NCBI RefSeq assembly: GCF_900187885.1
Contig: NZ_FYEK01000044.1
Span: 124,001 to 188,000, forward strand
DNA length: 64,000 nucleotides
Reading direction: 5' to 3'
DNA from: Thermoflexus hugenholtzii JAD2
GTDB taxonomy: Bacteria; Chloroflexota; Anaerolineae; Thermoflexales; Thermoflexaceae
Below, piece by piece: positions 33,247 through 42,092 of this stretch. The translations under genes were made by a program, and so were the position numbers. Within the stretch, counting starts at the first letter, position 1. Every line of letters starts with the position of its first letter. A model generated the notes under the pieces. That model was given only the letters and a program-made list of their open reading frames with translations, did not search any database and had not been told where the DNA came from.

Positions 33247-34602
33247 ATGACGTGGACGGGAGTGATCCTGGCGGCGGGGTTAAGCACCCGCTTCCGCTCC
33301 GAGCGGCCGAAGGTGATCCATCCCCTGGCCGGCCGCCCGATGATCCGACACAGCATCGAGGCCCTGCGGGCGGCCGGATCGCCCCATCCTCCCGTGGTGG
33401 TCATCGGACCGGCTGCGGACCTGGTCCGGGAGGCGGCCGGCCCGGGGGTGCGCTTCGTCCGGCAGCCGGCCCCCCGAGGAACCGGCGACGCCGTCCGGTG
33501 GGCCGAGCCGCTCCTGCGGGAGGAGGCCTCCGACCTCCTGATCACCTATGCGGATCTCCCGCTGGTGCGTCCCGAAACCTACCGGCGCCTGATGGAGGCT
33601 CACCGGGCGCGAAGGGCCACGCTCACCCTCCTCACCGCCCGGCTCTCGGATCCCACCGGCTACGGCCGGGTGGTCCGGGATGAAGCCGGGCGGGTGGTGC
33701 GGGTGGTGGAGCAGGCCGAGGCGAGCCCGGAGGAGCGGCGCCTCTCGGAGATCAACGTAGGGGTCTACGCGGTGCGGGCGGCCTGGCTCTGGCCCGCCCT
33801 GGCCCGGCTGCAGCCCAGCCCGGTGAAGGGCGAGCTCTACCTCACGGATCTCGTCGCCCTGGCCGTGGCGGACGGCGAGCCGGTGGAGGCGGTGCCCCTG
33901 GAGGATCCAGAGGAAGCCTTAGGGGTCAACACCCGGGTTCAGCTGGCCGAGGCCGAGCGCATCCTGCGGCGGCGGATCAACGCCCGCTGGATGCTGGAGG
34001 GGGTCACCCTGGTCGATCCGGACCGCGTGTATATCGGGATGGAGGCGATCATCGGCCCGGACACCGTGATCTATCCGGACACTTACATCGAGGGGGAGAC
34101 GCGGATCGGCCGCCGCTGTCGCATCGGGCCCAACGCCATCCTGCGGGACGCGGTGATCGGGGATGATTGCGTGGTGGAGGCGTCGGTGGTGGAGGGCGCC
34201 GTGCTGGCGGATCGCGTCCACGTGGGGCCCTTCGCCCACCTCCGCCCGGGGACGCGGCTGGCGGAGGAGGTGCGGGTGGGGAACTTCGCCGAGATCAAGA
34301 ACAGCGTCGTCGGCCCGCGGACCCGGATGCACCATTTCGGCTATCTGGGGGACGCCACGGTGGGCGCCGATGTGAACATCGGGGCGGGGACGGTGACCTG
34401 CAACTACGACGGGGTGCGCAAGCATCCCACGGTGATCGAGGATGGGGCTTTCATCGGCAGCGACACGATGCTGGTGGCCCCGGTGCGGGTGGGGCGCGGG
34501 GCCAAAACCGGCGCCGGTTCCGTGGTGACCCGCGACGTCCCGCCGGAGACGCTGGTCTATGGGGTGCCGGCGCGCCCTCGCCCGGCCTCGGGATCCGAGT
34601 GA
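33247..34602 (+). CDS. glmU: Bifunctional GlcN-1-P N-acetyltransferase / GlcNAc-1-P uridylyltransferase
   Basis: A 451-residue enzyme making UDP-GlcNAc, the entry to peptidoglycan and other glycans. The N-terminal uridylyltransferase (1-225) has LAAGLSTRFRSERPKVIHPLAG, PRGTGDAVR and YADLPLV. The C-terminal half (about 250-445) is a left-handed beta-helix of hexapeptide repeats with PFAHLRPGTRLA, NFAEIKN, GAGTVTCNYDG and the acetyl-CoA-binding GSVVTRDV. Catalytic His is in FAHLRPG. Length and order are standard. ATG 33247 follows GAAAGGATCGGGCG. Confidence 0.95.
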   Translation: MTWTGVILAAGLSTRFRSERPKVIHPLAGRPMIRHSIEALRAAGSPHPPVVVIGPAADLVREAAGPGVRFVRQPAPRGTGDAVRWAEPLLREEASDLLITYADLPLVRPETYRRLMEAHRARRATLTLLTARLSDPTGYGRVVRDEAGRVVRVVEQAEASPEERRLSEINVGVYAVRAAWLWPALARLQPSPVKGELYLTDLVALAVADGEPVEAVPLEDPEEALGVNTRVQLAEAERILRRRINARWMLEGVTLVDPDRVYIGMEAIIGPDTVIYPDTYIEGETRIGRRCRIGPNAILRDAVIGDDCVVEASVVEGAVLADRVHVGPFAHLRPGTRLAEEVRVGNFAEIKNSVVGPRTRMHHFGYLGDATVGADVNIGAGTVTCNYDGVRKHPTVIEDGAFIGSDTMLVAPVRVGRGAKTGAGSVVTRDVPPETLVYGVPARPRPASGSE

Positions 34603-34612
34603 AGGGGGGTTC

Positions 34613-35800
34613 TCAGGCAGCCCCCAACGCCGCCCGGCGCGCCCGCAACCGGCTGAGACGCGCCACCGCCTCCCGCAGGGTCTCCTCCCGCTTGCAGAAG
34701 GCGAAGCGGACCTGGCTGCGCCCTCGCTCCGGGTGGGCGTAGAAGCTGGAGCCGGGGACCACGGCCACGCCGATCTCCCGGACCAGGTGCATGGCGAAGG
34801 CGGTGTCGTCCTCGAAGCCGAAGGCCCGGAAGTCCGTCATCACGTAATAAGCTCCTTGAGGCCGCCAGACCTCGAACCCCAGCTCCTCCAGAGCGTCCAC
34901 CAACAGCCGCCGCCGGCGGTCGTAATCCGCCCGCAGCGCCTCGTAATACGCGGGCGGGAACTGTAGGGCCACAGCGCTCGCCTCCTGGAGGGGAGCTGGC
35001 GCGCCCACCGTGAGGAAGTCGTGGACCTTGCGGATCGCGCCGGTGAGGTCCTCCGGGGCGATGCACCAGCCGATGCGCCATCCGGTCACCGCGTAGGACT
35101 TCGACATCCCGCTGATGGTGACCGTGCGCTCCCACATCCCGGGGAGGGTGGCGATGGGGATGTGGCGGTGGCCATCGTAGAGGATGTGCTCGTAGATCTC
35201 ATCCGTGATGGCATAGGCATCGTAGCGCTGGCACAGCTCGGCGATGAAGCGGAGCTCCTCCTCTGAGAACACGTGGCCGGTGGGGTTGTGCGGCGTGTTG
35301 AGGATGATGGCCCGGGTGCGGGGGGAGAAGGCCCGCCGCAACGCGTCCGGGTCGAAGGTCCAGTCGGGCGGATGCAGGGGGACGTAGACCGGCTTCGCCC
35401 CGCTGATCCAGGTGTCTGGCCCGTAGTTCTCGTAGAAGGGCTCAAAGATGATTACCTCGTCGCCGGGGTTGAGCAGGGCAAGCAGGGTGGCAATCATGCA
35501 CTCCGTAGCCCCGCAGCACACCGTGATGTGCCGCTCCGGGTCGACCTCCATGCCGTAAAAGCGGCGATATTTTTCGGCGATGGCGGCGCGCAGGCGAGGA
35601 CTCCCCCAGGTGATGGCATACTGGTTGTGGTCCTCCCGGATGGCCCGGGCGGCCGCCTCCTTCAGGGCCTCCGGGGCAGGGAAATCCGGGAACCCCTGGG
35701 CCAGGTTGATGGCTCCAAACTGATGGGCCCACCGGGTCATCTCCCGGATGACGGATTCGGTGAAATGCGTTACGCGATCTGCAGTGCGAGCCTTCACCAT
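34613..35800 (-). CDS. Class I/II pyridoxal-phosphate aminotransferase
   Basis: A 395-residue fold-type I enzyme. GAINLAQGFPDFPAPEALKEAA, the substrate/PLP motifs LNTPHNPTGHVFSEEEL and TDEIYEHILYDG, and the PLP Lys in TISGMSKSYAVTGWRIG are all present. The NLAQGFPDF opening resembles kynurenine/glutamine transaminase or methionine aminotransferase (YbdL) enzymes; the exact substrate is uncertain. ATG 35800 has GGAGGG eight bases upstream. It is convergent with glmU, 11 bp away, and 257 bp from the divergent permease gene; that gap holds no clear signal. Confidence 0.9.
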   Translation of the reverse strand: MVKARTADRVTHFTESVIREMTRWAHQFGAINLAQGFPDFPAPEALKEAAARAIREDHNQYAITWGSPRLRAAIAEKYRRFYGMEVDPERHITVCCGATECMIATLLALLNPGDEVIIFEPFYENYGPDTWISGAKPVYVPLHPPDWTFDPDALRRAFSPRTRAIILNTPHNPTGHVFSEEELRFIAELCQRYDAYAITDEIYEHILYDGHRHIPIATLPGMWERTVTISGMSKSYAVTGWRIGWCIAPEDLTGAIRKVHDFLTVGAPAPLQEASAVALQFPPAYYEALRADYDRRRRLLVDALEELGFEVWRPQGAYYVMTDFRAFGFEDDTAFAMHLVREIGVAVVPGSSFYAHPERGRSQVRFAFCKREETLREAVARLSRLRARRAALGAA

Positions 35801-36056
35801 CCACCCTCCGGCCGAGTTTGAACCCACAGGTGGGAAATCCTGCACGCCCTCGCGGCAGGCTCTTCACGACCGCCGGGCTCCGAGGCGCCGCAAGGGATGC
35901 CTTCAAACCCTCAGTGGATTATGGGAGCGATGGTCTTTTGTGTCAAAGTGGCTTCCCCGAAATGGCCTGCCGGTTGAAACGGGAAGCGGGACCTTCCGCC
36001 TTTGGCGGTAAAATGGGTCCGGCCTTTGGGAGGGATCCCGGACGGAGCCATGGGAG

Positions 36057-37775
36057 ATGCGGCGTTTCTTCGGTGCCTTCATCCCAATCCGCGTGGCCCT
36101 GAGCGGCGCGGATTTGGTCATCCTGCTGCTGCTGGGAGCGCTTCTGGTGCTGGGGATGGCCCTGGCGGTTCAGGCCCCGGCCGCGATCTCCGGGCCAGCG
36201 GTGAAGCTGGCCCCGGAGCTCCTGCCGTATTACGCCCTGCGCTCCCTCCTGCGCATGGCAATGGCCTATATCCTCTCCCTCCTGTTCTCCCTGACAGTGG
36301 GCTACCTCGCGGCGACCCGGCGCTGGGCCGGCGCGATCATCCTCCCCATCCTGGACGTCCTCCAGTCGGTGCCGATCCTCTCCTTCCTTCCTGTGGTCGC
36401 CCTTTCCCTGACAGCCATCCTCCCCGAGGGCGTGGCGGTGGAGCTGGCCTCCATCGTCCTCATCTTCACCAGCCAGGTCTGGAACTTGACCTTCAGCTTC
36501 TACCAGTCATTGATCACCATCCCGGGGGATCTCCGAGAGGCGGCCCGCATCTTCCGGCTGAACCCCTGGCTCCGCTTCCGACATCTGGAGCTGCCTCACG
36601 CCGCCATCCCTCTGATCTGGAACAGCATGATGAGCTGGGCCGGGGGATGGTTCTTCCTGATGGCGGCGGAGACCTTCACGGTCGGCGCCCGGGACTTCCG
36701 GCTGCTCGGTCTGGGGACCTACCTGCAGATGGCAGCGGAACAGGGAGATCTGCAGGCCCTGGGGTGGGGGTTGCTCGCCCTGATCGCGGTGATCGTGGGG
36801 ATGGATCAGCTGATCTGGCGCCCCCTGCTGGCCTGGGCGGATAAGTTCCGCGTGGAGATGGTGGAGAGCGACGAGGCGCCCTCCTCCTGGCTTTATGACC
36901 TGTGGCAGCGCGCCGCGCTGTCCGAGTGGTTCCTGCGACGGGTCTGGGAGCCCCTGGTGGAGCGCGTGGATGTGGCGCTGGGCCGCCTGAGCGAGCAGCT
37001 GGCCGTCCGGCCGGCGCTGAACCCCATCCCGCCCTGGCTGGTGGGGTTGCCCTTCGCGGCCCTGGCCCTCCTCGGCCTGGGCTATGGCATCGTGCAGGCC
37101 TATCACCTGCTCGGCGCGCTGCCCGCCTCGGCCCTGCCCCTCCTCGGCCTGGCCACCCTGGCCTCCATGGCCCGCGTCCTGTCCGCCCAGATCATCGCCC
37201 TGGCCTGGACGGTGCCGGTGGGGGTGTGGATCGGCATGAACCGCTCGCTGGCGGCGCGGCTGCAACCCATCGTCCAGGTCGTGGCCTCCATCCCGGCCAC
37301 CGCCCTCTTCCCGGTGATCCTGCTCTTCGCGCTGCGGCTCCCGCTGGGGATCGAGATCGCCGCCGTGCTGCTGATGCTGATGGGCACGCAGTGGTATCTG
37401 CTGTTCAACGTCATCGCCGGGGCCTCCGCCATCCCCCGGGATCTGATCTTCACCACGGAGATCCTGGGGCTCCGGGGCCTGGAGCGCTGGCGGGTGCTGA
37501 TCCTGCCGGCGATCTTCCCCTACCTGATCACCGGTCTGATCACCGCCAGCGGCGGGGCGTGGAACGCCACCATCGTGGCGGAGTATGTGGAGTTCGCCGG
37601 CCGGGCCCACGCCACCCTGGGCCTGGGGGCCCTCATCGCTCAGGCCACCGGCCAGGGGGATTACTCTATGCTGCTCGCCGCCACCCTCACGATGATCCTC
37701 ACCGTCGCGGCCATCAACCGCCTGGTCTGGCGCCGCCTCTACGCTATGGCCGCCGAACGGTTCCGCCTGGAATGA
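36057..37775 (+). CDS. Fused two-domain ABC transporter permease (nitrate/sulfonate-type)
   Basis: A 572-residue membrane protein made of two binding-protein-dependent transport permease domains in tandem, about 60-275 and 355-565, each with about five to six helices. Each carries an EAA-type loop: REAARIFRLNPWLRFRHLELPHAAIP in the first and LIFTTEILGLRGLERWRVLILPAIFP in the second. The fused form is common for nitrate/sulfonate/bicarbonate-like importers. No ATPase or binding protein is adjacent, so partners must be elsewhere. A cytoplasmic linker (about 275-325) joins the domains. Substrate unknown. Confidence 0.85.
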   Translation: MRRFFGAFIPIRVALSGADLVILLLLGALLVLGMALAVQAPAAISGPAVKLAPELLPYYALRSLLRMAMAYILSLLFSLTVGYLAATRRWAGAIILPILDVLQSVPILSFLPVVALSLTAILPEGVAVELASIVLIFTSQVWNLTFSFYQSLITIPGDLREAARIFRLNPWLRFRHLELPHAAIPLIWNSMMSWAGGWFFLMAAETFTVGARDFRLLGLGTYLQMAAEQGDLQALGWGLLALIAVIVGMDQLIWRPLLAWADKFRVEMVESDEAPSSWLYDLWQRAALSEWFLRRVWEPLVERVDVALGRLSEQLAVRPALNPIPPWLVGLPFAALALLGLGYGIVQAYHLLGALPASALPLLGLATLASMARVLSAQIIALAWTVPVGVWIGMNRSLAARLQPIVQVVASIPATALFPVILLFALRLPLGIEIAAVLLMLMGTQWYLLFNVIAGASAIPRDLIFTTEILGLRGLERWRVLILPAIFPYLITGLITASGGAWNATIVAEYVEFAGRAHATLGLGALIAQATGQGDYSMLLAATLTMILTVAAINRLVWRRLYAMAAERFRLE

Positions 37776-37957
37776 CGGCCGACCTGACCAGAGGTCACGA
37801 GGAGATCGCTCGCAGCGACCCTGCCGGAAAACCCCGCTCCCATGCGATGGGATCACCTCTCCCGGCGGAATCCGGGTTAACATAGATAGATGGCGTCCTT
37901 TCCGGAACCCGCTGGACGGGCCGGAGGGCCGAATCCGATCCCGGAGGCACGGCGACG

Positions 37958-38968
37958 GTGAACACCCATCCCGCTTCGGAGCCCGAGCCCTCGATCCCGG
38001 GGATCCCGGAATACGAGGAGGTCCCCCCGGGCCATAAGGCCGGCTTCGTGGCCATCATCGGCAAGCCCAACGTGGGCAAGTCCACCCTGCTCAACGCCTA
38101 CCTGGGGACCAAGATCGCCATCGTTTCCCCGAAGCCCCAGACCACCCGCCATCGCATCCTGGGCGTGCTGACCCGGCCCGACGCCCAGGTGATCTTCATG
38201 GACACCCCGGGGATCCATCAGCCCTTCCACAAGCTGGGGGAGTATATGGTGGAGGTGGCCCGCCGGGCCATCCCGGACGCCGATGTGGTGGTCTTCCTGG
38301 TGGACGCTTCCCAGTGGCCGGATGAGGAGGATCGCATGATCGCCGAGCTGCTGAAGGAGCAGGCGGCGGATAAGCCTGTGATCCTCGCCCTGAACAAGAT
38401 CGATCTTCTGAAATCCGACCGGGAGGCCCACCTGGCCGCCTACCGGGCCCTGGCCCCTACCCCGCCGGACGCCGAACCCCCTTTCCCCTGGGAGGAAGTT
38501 CAGATCTCCGCCATTCGAGGGGATAACCTGGATCAGCTACTGGAACGGATCATCGCCCATCTCCCGGAGGGGCCCCGCTATTACGACCCCGAGATGCTGA
38601 CGGACCAGCCGATGCAAATGATCGTGGCGGAGCTCATCCGGGAGAAGGCCCTGCTCCTGCTGCGGGAGGAAGTCCCCCACGGGATCGCGGTGGAGATCAC
38701 CGACTGGGTGGATCGCAACCCGAACCTCACCTACATCGCCGCCACGATCTATGTGGAGAAAGAGACCCACAAGCCCATCGTCATCGGCGAGAACGGGCAG
38801 ATGCTCAAGCGCATCGGGGCGGCGGCCCGTCAGGAGATCGAGGCCCTCCTGGGCCATGCGGTTTACCTCGAGCTCTGGGTGAAGGTCCGCAAGAACTGGC
38901 GGCGGGATCCGGAGCAGCTGCGCCGCCTGGGCTACGCCCTCCCCCGGGAGCGCAAAGGCCGCCGTTGA
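37958..38968 (+). CDS. era: GTPase Era (16S rRNA/30S assembly)
   Basis: A 336-residue GTPase. G1 loop GKPNVGKST (about 37-45), G2 QTTRH, G3 DTPG and G4 NKID are all present. The C-terminal KH domain reads EITDWVDRNPNLTYIAATIYVEKETHKPIVIGENGQMLKRIGAAARQEIE, with GENGQMLKRIG as its RNA-binding loop. It binds the 3' end of 16S rRNA and helps mature 30S subunits. The start is GTG 37958, giving an N-terminal extension of about 27 residues compared with E. coli Era. It starts an era-truB-ribF-amaP-scpB run. Confidence 0.95.
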   Translation: MNTHPASEPEPSIPGIPEYEEVPPGHKAGFVAIIGKPNVGKSTLLNAYLGTKIAIVSPKPQTTRHRILGVLTRPDAQVIFMDTPGIHQPFHKLGEYMVEVARRAIPDADVVVFLVDASQWPDEEDRMIAELLKEQAADKPVILALNKIDLLKSDREAHLAAYRALAPTPPDAEPPFPWEEVQISAIRGDNLDQLLERIIAHLPEGPRYYDPEMLTDQPMQMIVAELIREKALLLLREEVPHGIAVEITDWVDRNPNLTYIAATIYVEKETHKPIVIGENGQMLKRIGAAARQEIEALLGHAVYLELWVKVRKNWRRDPEQLRRLGYALPRERKGRR

Positions 38969-38979
38969 GGAGCCCGGCG

Positions 38980-39870
38980 ATGAAAGGGCCCGCAGGCCTG
39001 CTGGTGCTGGACAAACCCCAGGGCTGGACCTCCCACGACGTCGTGGAGCGGGTCCGGCGGTTGACCCGCGTCCGGCGGGTGGGCCACGCCGGGACGCTGG
39101 ATCCCCTGGCGACCGGGGTGCTGGTGGTGCTGATCGGGCCGGCCACCCGGCTGGCGGAGTTCCTGCTTCGGCACGACAAGCGTTACCGGGCCACTCTCCG
39201 CCTGGGGATCGCCACCGACACGGGAGATGCGGAAGGACGTGTCCTGTTCGAGCGGCCGGTGGCGATCTCGCGGGAGGCCTTCGAGGAGGTCCTGCAGGCC
39301 TTCATCGGGGAGATCGATCAGATCCCCCCCGCCTTCTCCGCCATCCGGATGGGTGGGGAGCGGCTGTATGAGAAGGCCCGCCGGGGCGAGCCGGTGTCTC
39401 CCCCACCGCGCCGGGTGCGCATTGACGCCCTGCGGCTGGTGGAGTGGAACCCTCCATGGGCGGTCCTGGAGGTGGACTGCTCCGCGGGCACGTATATCCG
39501 CGCCCTGGCCCGGGACATCGGGGAGCGCCTGGGATGCGGAGCCCATCTGACGGCGCTGCGGCGCCTGGCCAGCGGGCCCTTCACCCTGGCCGACGCGGTC
39601 CCTTGGGAGGCCTTCGAGGCTGCCGCCCGGGCGGGATCCTGGACGGCTTACCTGCGCCCGGTGGGGGAGGCATTGCCGGACTGGCCCCCGGTGACCCCGG
39701 GCGAGGCGCTCCTCGTCCGGCTGCGCCACGGCCAGGCCCTCCCGGCGGCCGCGCTCCCCCATCCCGGCCCCCGCCTCCGGGTCCACGGACCGGATGGGGA
39801 GCTGATTGCCCTGCTGGAACGAAGGGGGGACCGCTGGCAGCCCGTGCGGGTGTTCCCGGAGGATCCATGA
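38980..39870 (+). CDS. truB: tRNA pseudouridine(55) synthase
   Basis: A 296-residue enzyme making pseudouridine 55 in the T-loop of tRNA. The N-terminus GLLVLDKPQGWTSHDVV and the catalytic motif GHAGTLDPLATGVLVVLIG contain the nucleophilic Asp. PPAFSAIRMGGERLYEKAR and AGTYIRALARDIGERL follow. A short C-terminal PUA-like segment is present. I chose ATG 38980, preceded by GAGGAG, over an ATG 15 bases upstream. It starts 11 bp after era and its stop overlaps a possible ATGA start of ribF. Confidence 0.94.
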   Translation: MKGPAGLLVLDKPQGWTSHDVVERVRRLTRVRRVGHAGTLDPLATGVLVVLIGPATRLAEFLLRHDKRYRATLRLGIATDTGDAEGRVLFERPVAISREAFEEVLQAFIGEIDQIPPAFSAIRMGGERLYEKARRGEPVSPPPRRVRIDALRLVEWNPPWAVLEVDCSAGTYIRALARDIGERLGCGAHLTALRRLASGPFTLADAVPWEAFEAAARAGSWTAYLRPVGEALPDWPPVTPGEALLVRLRHGQALPAAALPHPGPRLRVHGPDGELIALLERRGDRWQPVRVFPEDP

Positions 39871-39899
39871 GCAGGGAACCGGTGGGAAAGGAGCCGCGG

Positions 39900-40847
39900 A
39901 TGCGTTTCGTCCAGGATCTGGAGGAGGTGGAGCCGTTCCCTTCCGTGGTGACGGTGGGTGCCTTCGACGGCGTGCACCTGGGCCATCAGGCCCTCATCGC
40001 CCAGGTCGTGGCCATGGCCCGGGCGACAGGCGGGCGCGCCGTGGTGGTCACTTTCTTCCCGCACCCCGCCGTGGTCCTGCGCGGGGAGACGCCGTTCTAC
40101 CTCACGTCCCCCGAGGAGAAGCGGCGCTACATCGCCCGCCTGGGGGTGGACCTGCTGGTCCAGCTCCCCTTCACGCCGGAGACGGCCCGCATCCGGGCCG
40201 CGGCGTTCGTCGAGCAGCTGGTCCGCATCGGCATGCGGGCCCTCTGGGCCGGCCCGGATTTCGCCCTGGGTTATCGGCGGGAGGGGACCCTGCCCGTCCT
40301 GGAGGCGCTGGGCCGCCAGCATGGCTACACAGTTCACGTCGCCATGGAGTTCCGTCTGGGCGGTCGCCCGGTGCGCAGCAGTCGGATCCGCGAGGCGCTG
40401 CGGCAGGGGGACGTGCGCGCCGCCGCGGCGTGCCTGGGGCGTCCCTTCGCGGTCAGCGGGGAGGTCATCGCCGGGGCCGGCCGGGGGCAGCGCCTGGGCT
40501 TCCCCACTGCGAACCTCGCGATCTGGCCGGAGCACGCCCTCCCGGCGGACGGGGTGTATGCGTGCTGGGCGGATCTGCCGGAAGGGATCCGCCGCATGGC
40601 GGTGGTCAACATCGGGGTCCGGCCCACCTTCGATCAGAGCCAGGAGCGCATCGTCGAGGCCCATCTGCTGGACTGGCACGGCGATCTATACGGCCAGCGG
40701 GTGACGCTGCACTTTATCGAACGCCTGCGGGAGGAGCGCCGGTTCCCGTCGGTCGCGGACCTGGTCGCGCAGATCCATCGGGACGTCGAGCGGGCCCGCG
40801 CGTTGCTGGAGGCGATGGCGCCGCCCGTTCCCATCGAGGCGGAGTAA
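39900..40847 (+). CDS. ribF: Bifunctional riboflavin kinase / FAD synthetase
   Basis: A 315-residue enzyme producing FMN and FAD. The N-terminal FAD synthetase domain (about 1-185) has VTVGAFDGVHLGHQ and RSSRIREAL, the nucleotidyltransferase motifs. The C-terminal flavokinase (about 186-305) has GRGQRLGFPTANL and VVNIGVRPTFD, with LYGQRVTLHFIERLREE. AAAGGAG before ATG 39900 and homology favour this start. ATG 39867, overlapping the truB stop (ATGA), is an alternative that would add 11 residues. Confidence 0.94.
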   Translation: MRFVQDLEEVEPFPSVVTVGAFDGVHLGHQALIAQVVAMARATGGRAVVVTFFPHPAVVLRGETPFYLTSPEEKRRYIARLGVDLLVQLPFTPETARIRAAAFVEQLVRIGMRALWAGPDFALGYRREGTLPVLEALGRQHGYTVHVAMEFRLGGRPVRSSRIREALRQGDVRAAAACLGRPFAVSGEVIAGAGRGQRLGFPTANLAIWPEHALPADGVYACWADLPEGIRRMAVVNIGVRPTFDQSQERIVEAHLLDWHGDLYGQRVTLHFIERLREERRFPSVADLVAQIHRDVERARALLEAMAPPVPIEAE

Positions 40848-40888
40848 CGCGGCATGACCGCTTCCGAATCCTCCTGCGGAGGCAAGAG

Positions 40889-41458
40889 ATGAACACGCTG
40901 AACCGCGTCCTGGTGGTGTTAATGATTCTAGTGGCCATCCCGCTCTGCAGCGTGGTCCTCATCACGCCGGTGGAGCTGGCCCGCCTGCTCCAGGCCGGCC
41001 TGGGGAATCTGGCGGAGAGCCTCAGCCAAATCCGCCCTGAGATCCGCTATGGGGTGGGGATCCTGCTGGCCCTGGTGGTGGACGCCCTGCTCCTCCTGTG
41101 GCTGGTGCTGGAGGTCCGGCCCCCACGGCGGATCATCCGGGTCCCGGGGGTGAGCGGGGCGACGGTGGCCGTGGCCGTGGATTCCATCCGGGAGCGGCTG
41201 CGGTATCATCTGGATCAGCTGGCCGATGTGATCGAGGTGCGGCCCCGGGTGATCCCGCACCGGGACGGGCTGCAGGTCGAGCTGGACGTCCTCACCGCGC
41301 CCGAGGTGGACGTCCCCCGCAAGGCGGAGGAGATCCTGCAGATCGCGCGGGTGGTGGTGGAGGAGAAGATGGGCTTGCGCCTGCGGGGCCAGCCGGTGGT
41401 GCGCATCCGCCATGCTCCCTATCCACGGGGGGAGCGGCGCCCGCCGGCCCCGGCCTGA
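40889..41458 (+). CDS. amaP: Alkaline-shock-response membrane anchor protein (AmaP-like)
   Basis: A 189-residue protein with two N-terminal membrane helices (about 6-27 and 54-73), then a soluble domain with IIRVPGVSGATVAVAVDSIRERLRYHLDQLADVIEVRPRV. The layout of two helices plus a small cytoplasmic Asp23/Gls24-related domain matches AmaP, which anchors Asp23-family proteins at the membrane. No Asp23 gene is adjacent, so the name is moderately sure. It lies 42 bp after ribF and about 60 bp before scpB. Confidence 0.7.
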   Translation: MNTLNRVLVVLMILVAIPLCSVVLITPVELARLLQAGLGNLAESLSQIRPEIRYGVGILLALVVDALLLLWLVLEVRPPRRIIRVPGVSGATVAVAVDSIRERLRYHLDQLADVIEVRPRVIPHRDGLQVELDVLTAPEVDVPRKAEEILQIARVVVEEKMGLRLRGQPVVRIRHAPYPRGERRPPAPA

Positions 41459-41516
41459 TCGACGGCGTGAGAATCTTATGGATGGAAATAGGATGGAGTT
41501 CGGGAGGTCGGGAGCC

Positions 41517-42092
41517 GTGACCGAGCCGGAGCGGGAATGGTTCCCCCGGCCGCTGATCCAGCCGAACGGGGGGCTCCCCCTGGAGGCGCGGGTGGAGGCG
41601 TTGCTGTTTGTCGCGGAGGAGCCCCCTTCGGTTGTTCAGCTGGCCCGGGCTCTGGAGGCCACCCCGGAGGCGGTGGAGGAGGCGCTGCGGGGGCTGGCGA
41701 AGCGCCTGAAGGATCGGGGGCTCCGGCTGCAGCGGAAGGGGGATCGGGTGCAGCTGGTGACCGCGCCGGAGGCGGCGGAGGACGTGCGACGTTTCCTGGG
41801 CCTGACCGCAGGCCCGCGGCTTTCCCCCGCCGCCCTGGAGACGCTGGCCATCATCGCTTACCGCCAGCCCATCACCCGCGCGGAGATCGAGGCCATCCGC
41901 GGGGTGAACTGCGATGGGGTGCTGCGCACCCTCCTCGCCCGCGGGCTGATCGAGGAGGTCGGGCGGTCGGAAGGGCCGGGCCGCCCCATCCTTTATGGGA
42001 CCACCTTCCTCTTCCTCCAGCATTTTGGGCTGCGTTCCCTGGAGGACCTCCCGCCCCTGGATGGGGCAGAGGAGGGCGCCTCCGCTACGTGA
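41517..42092 (+). CDS. scpB: Segregation and condensation protein B
   Basis: A 191-residue subunit of the SMC-ScpA-ScpB condensin. It has two winged-helix domains: residues 20-85 with LEARVEALLFVAEEPPSVVQLARAL, and 95-165 with LSPAALETLAIIAYRQPITRAEIEAIRGVNCDGVLRTLLARGLIEEVGR. Those are the family signatures. The start is uncertain: GTG 41517 has GGGAG nearby, while ATG 41478 would add 13 residues without a clear binding site. scpA is not in the window. It overlaps the convergent nucleotidyltransferase gene by 8 bp. Confidence 0.9.
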   Translation: MTEPEREWFPRPLIQPNGGLPLEARVEALLFVAEEPPSVVQLARALEATPEAVEEALRGLAKRLKDRGLRLQRKGDRVQLVTAPEAAEDVRRFLGLTAGPRLSPAALETLAIIAYRQPITRAEIEAIRGVNCDGVLRTLLARGLIEEVGRSEGPGRPILYGTTFLFLQHFGLRSLEDLPPLDGAEEGASAT

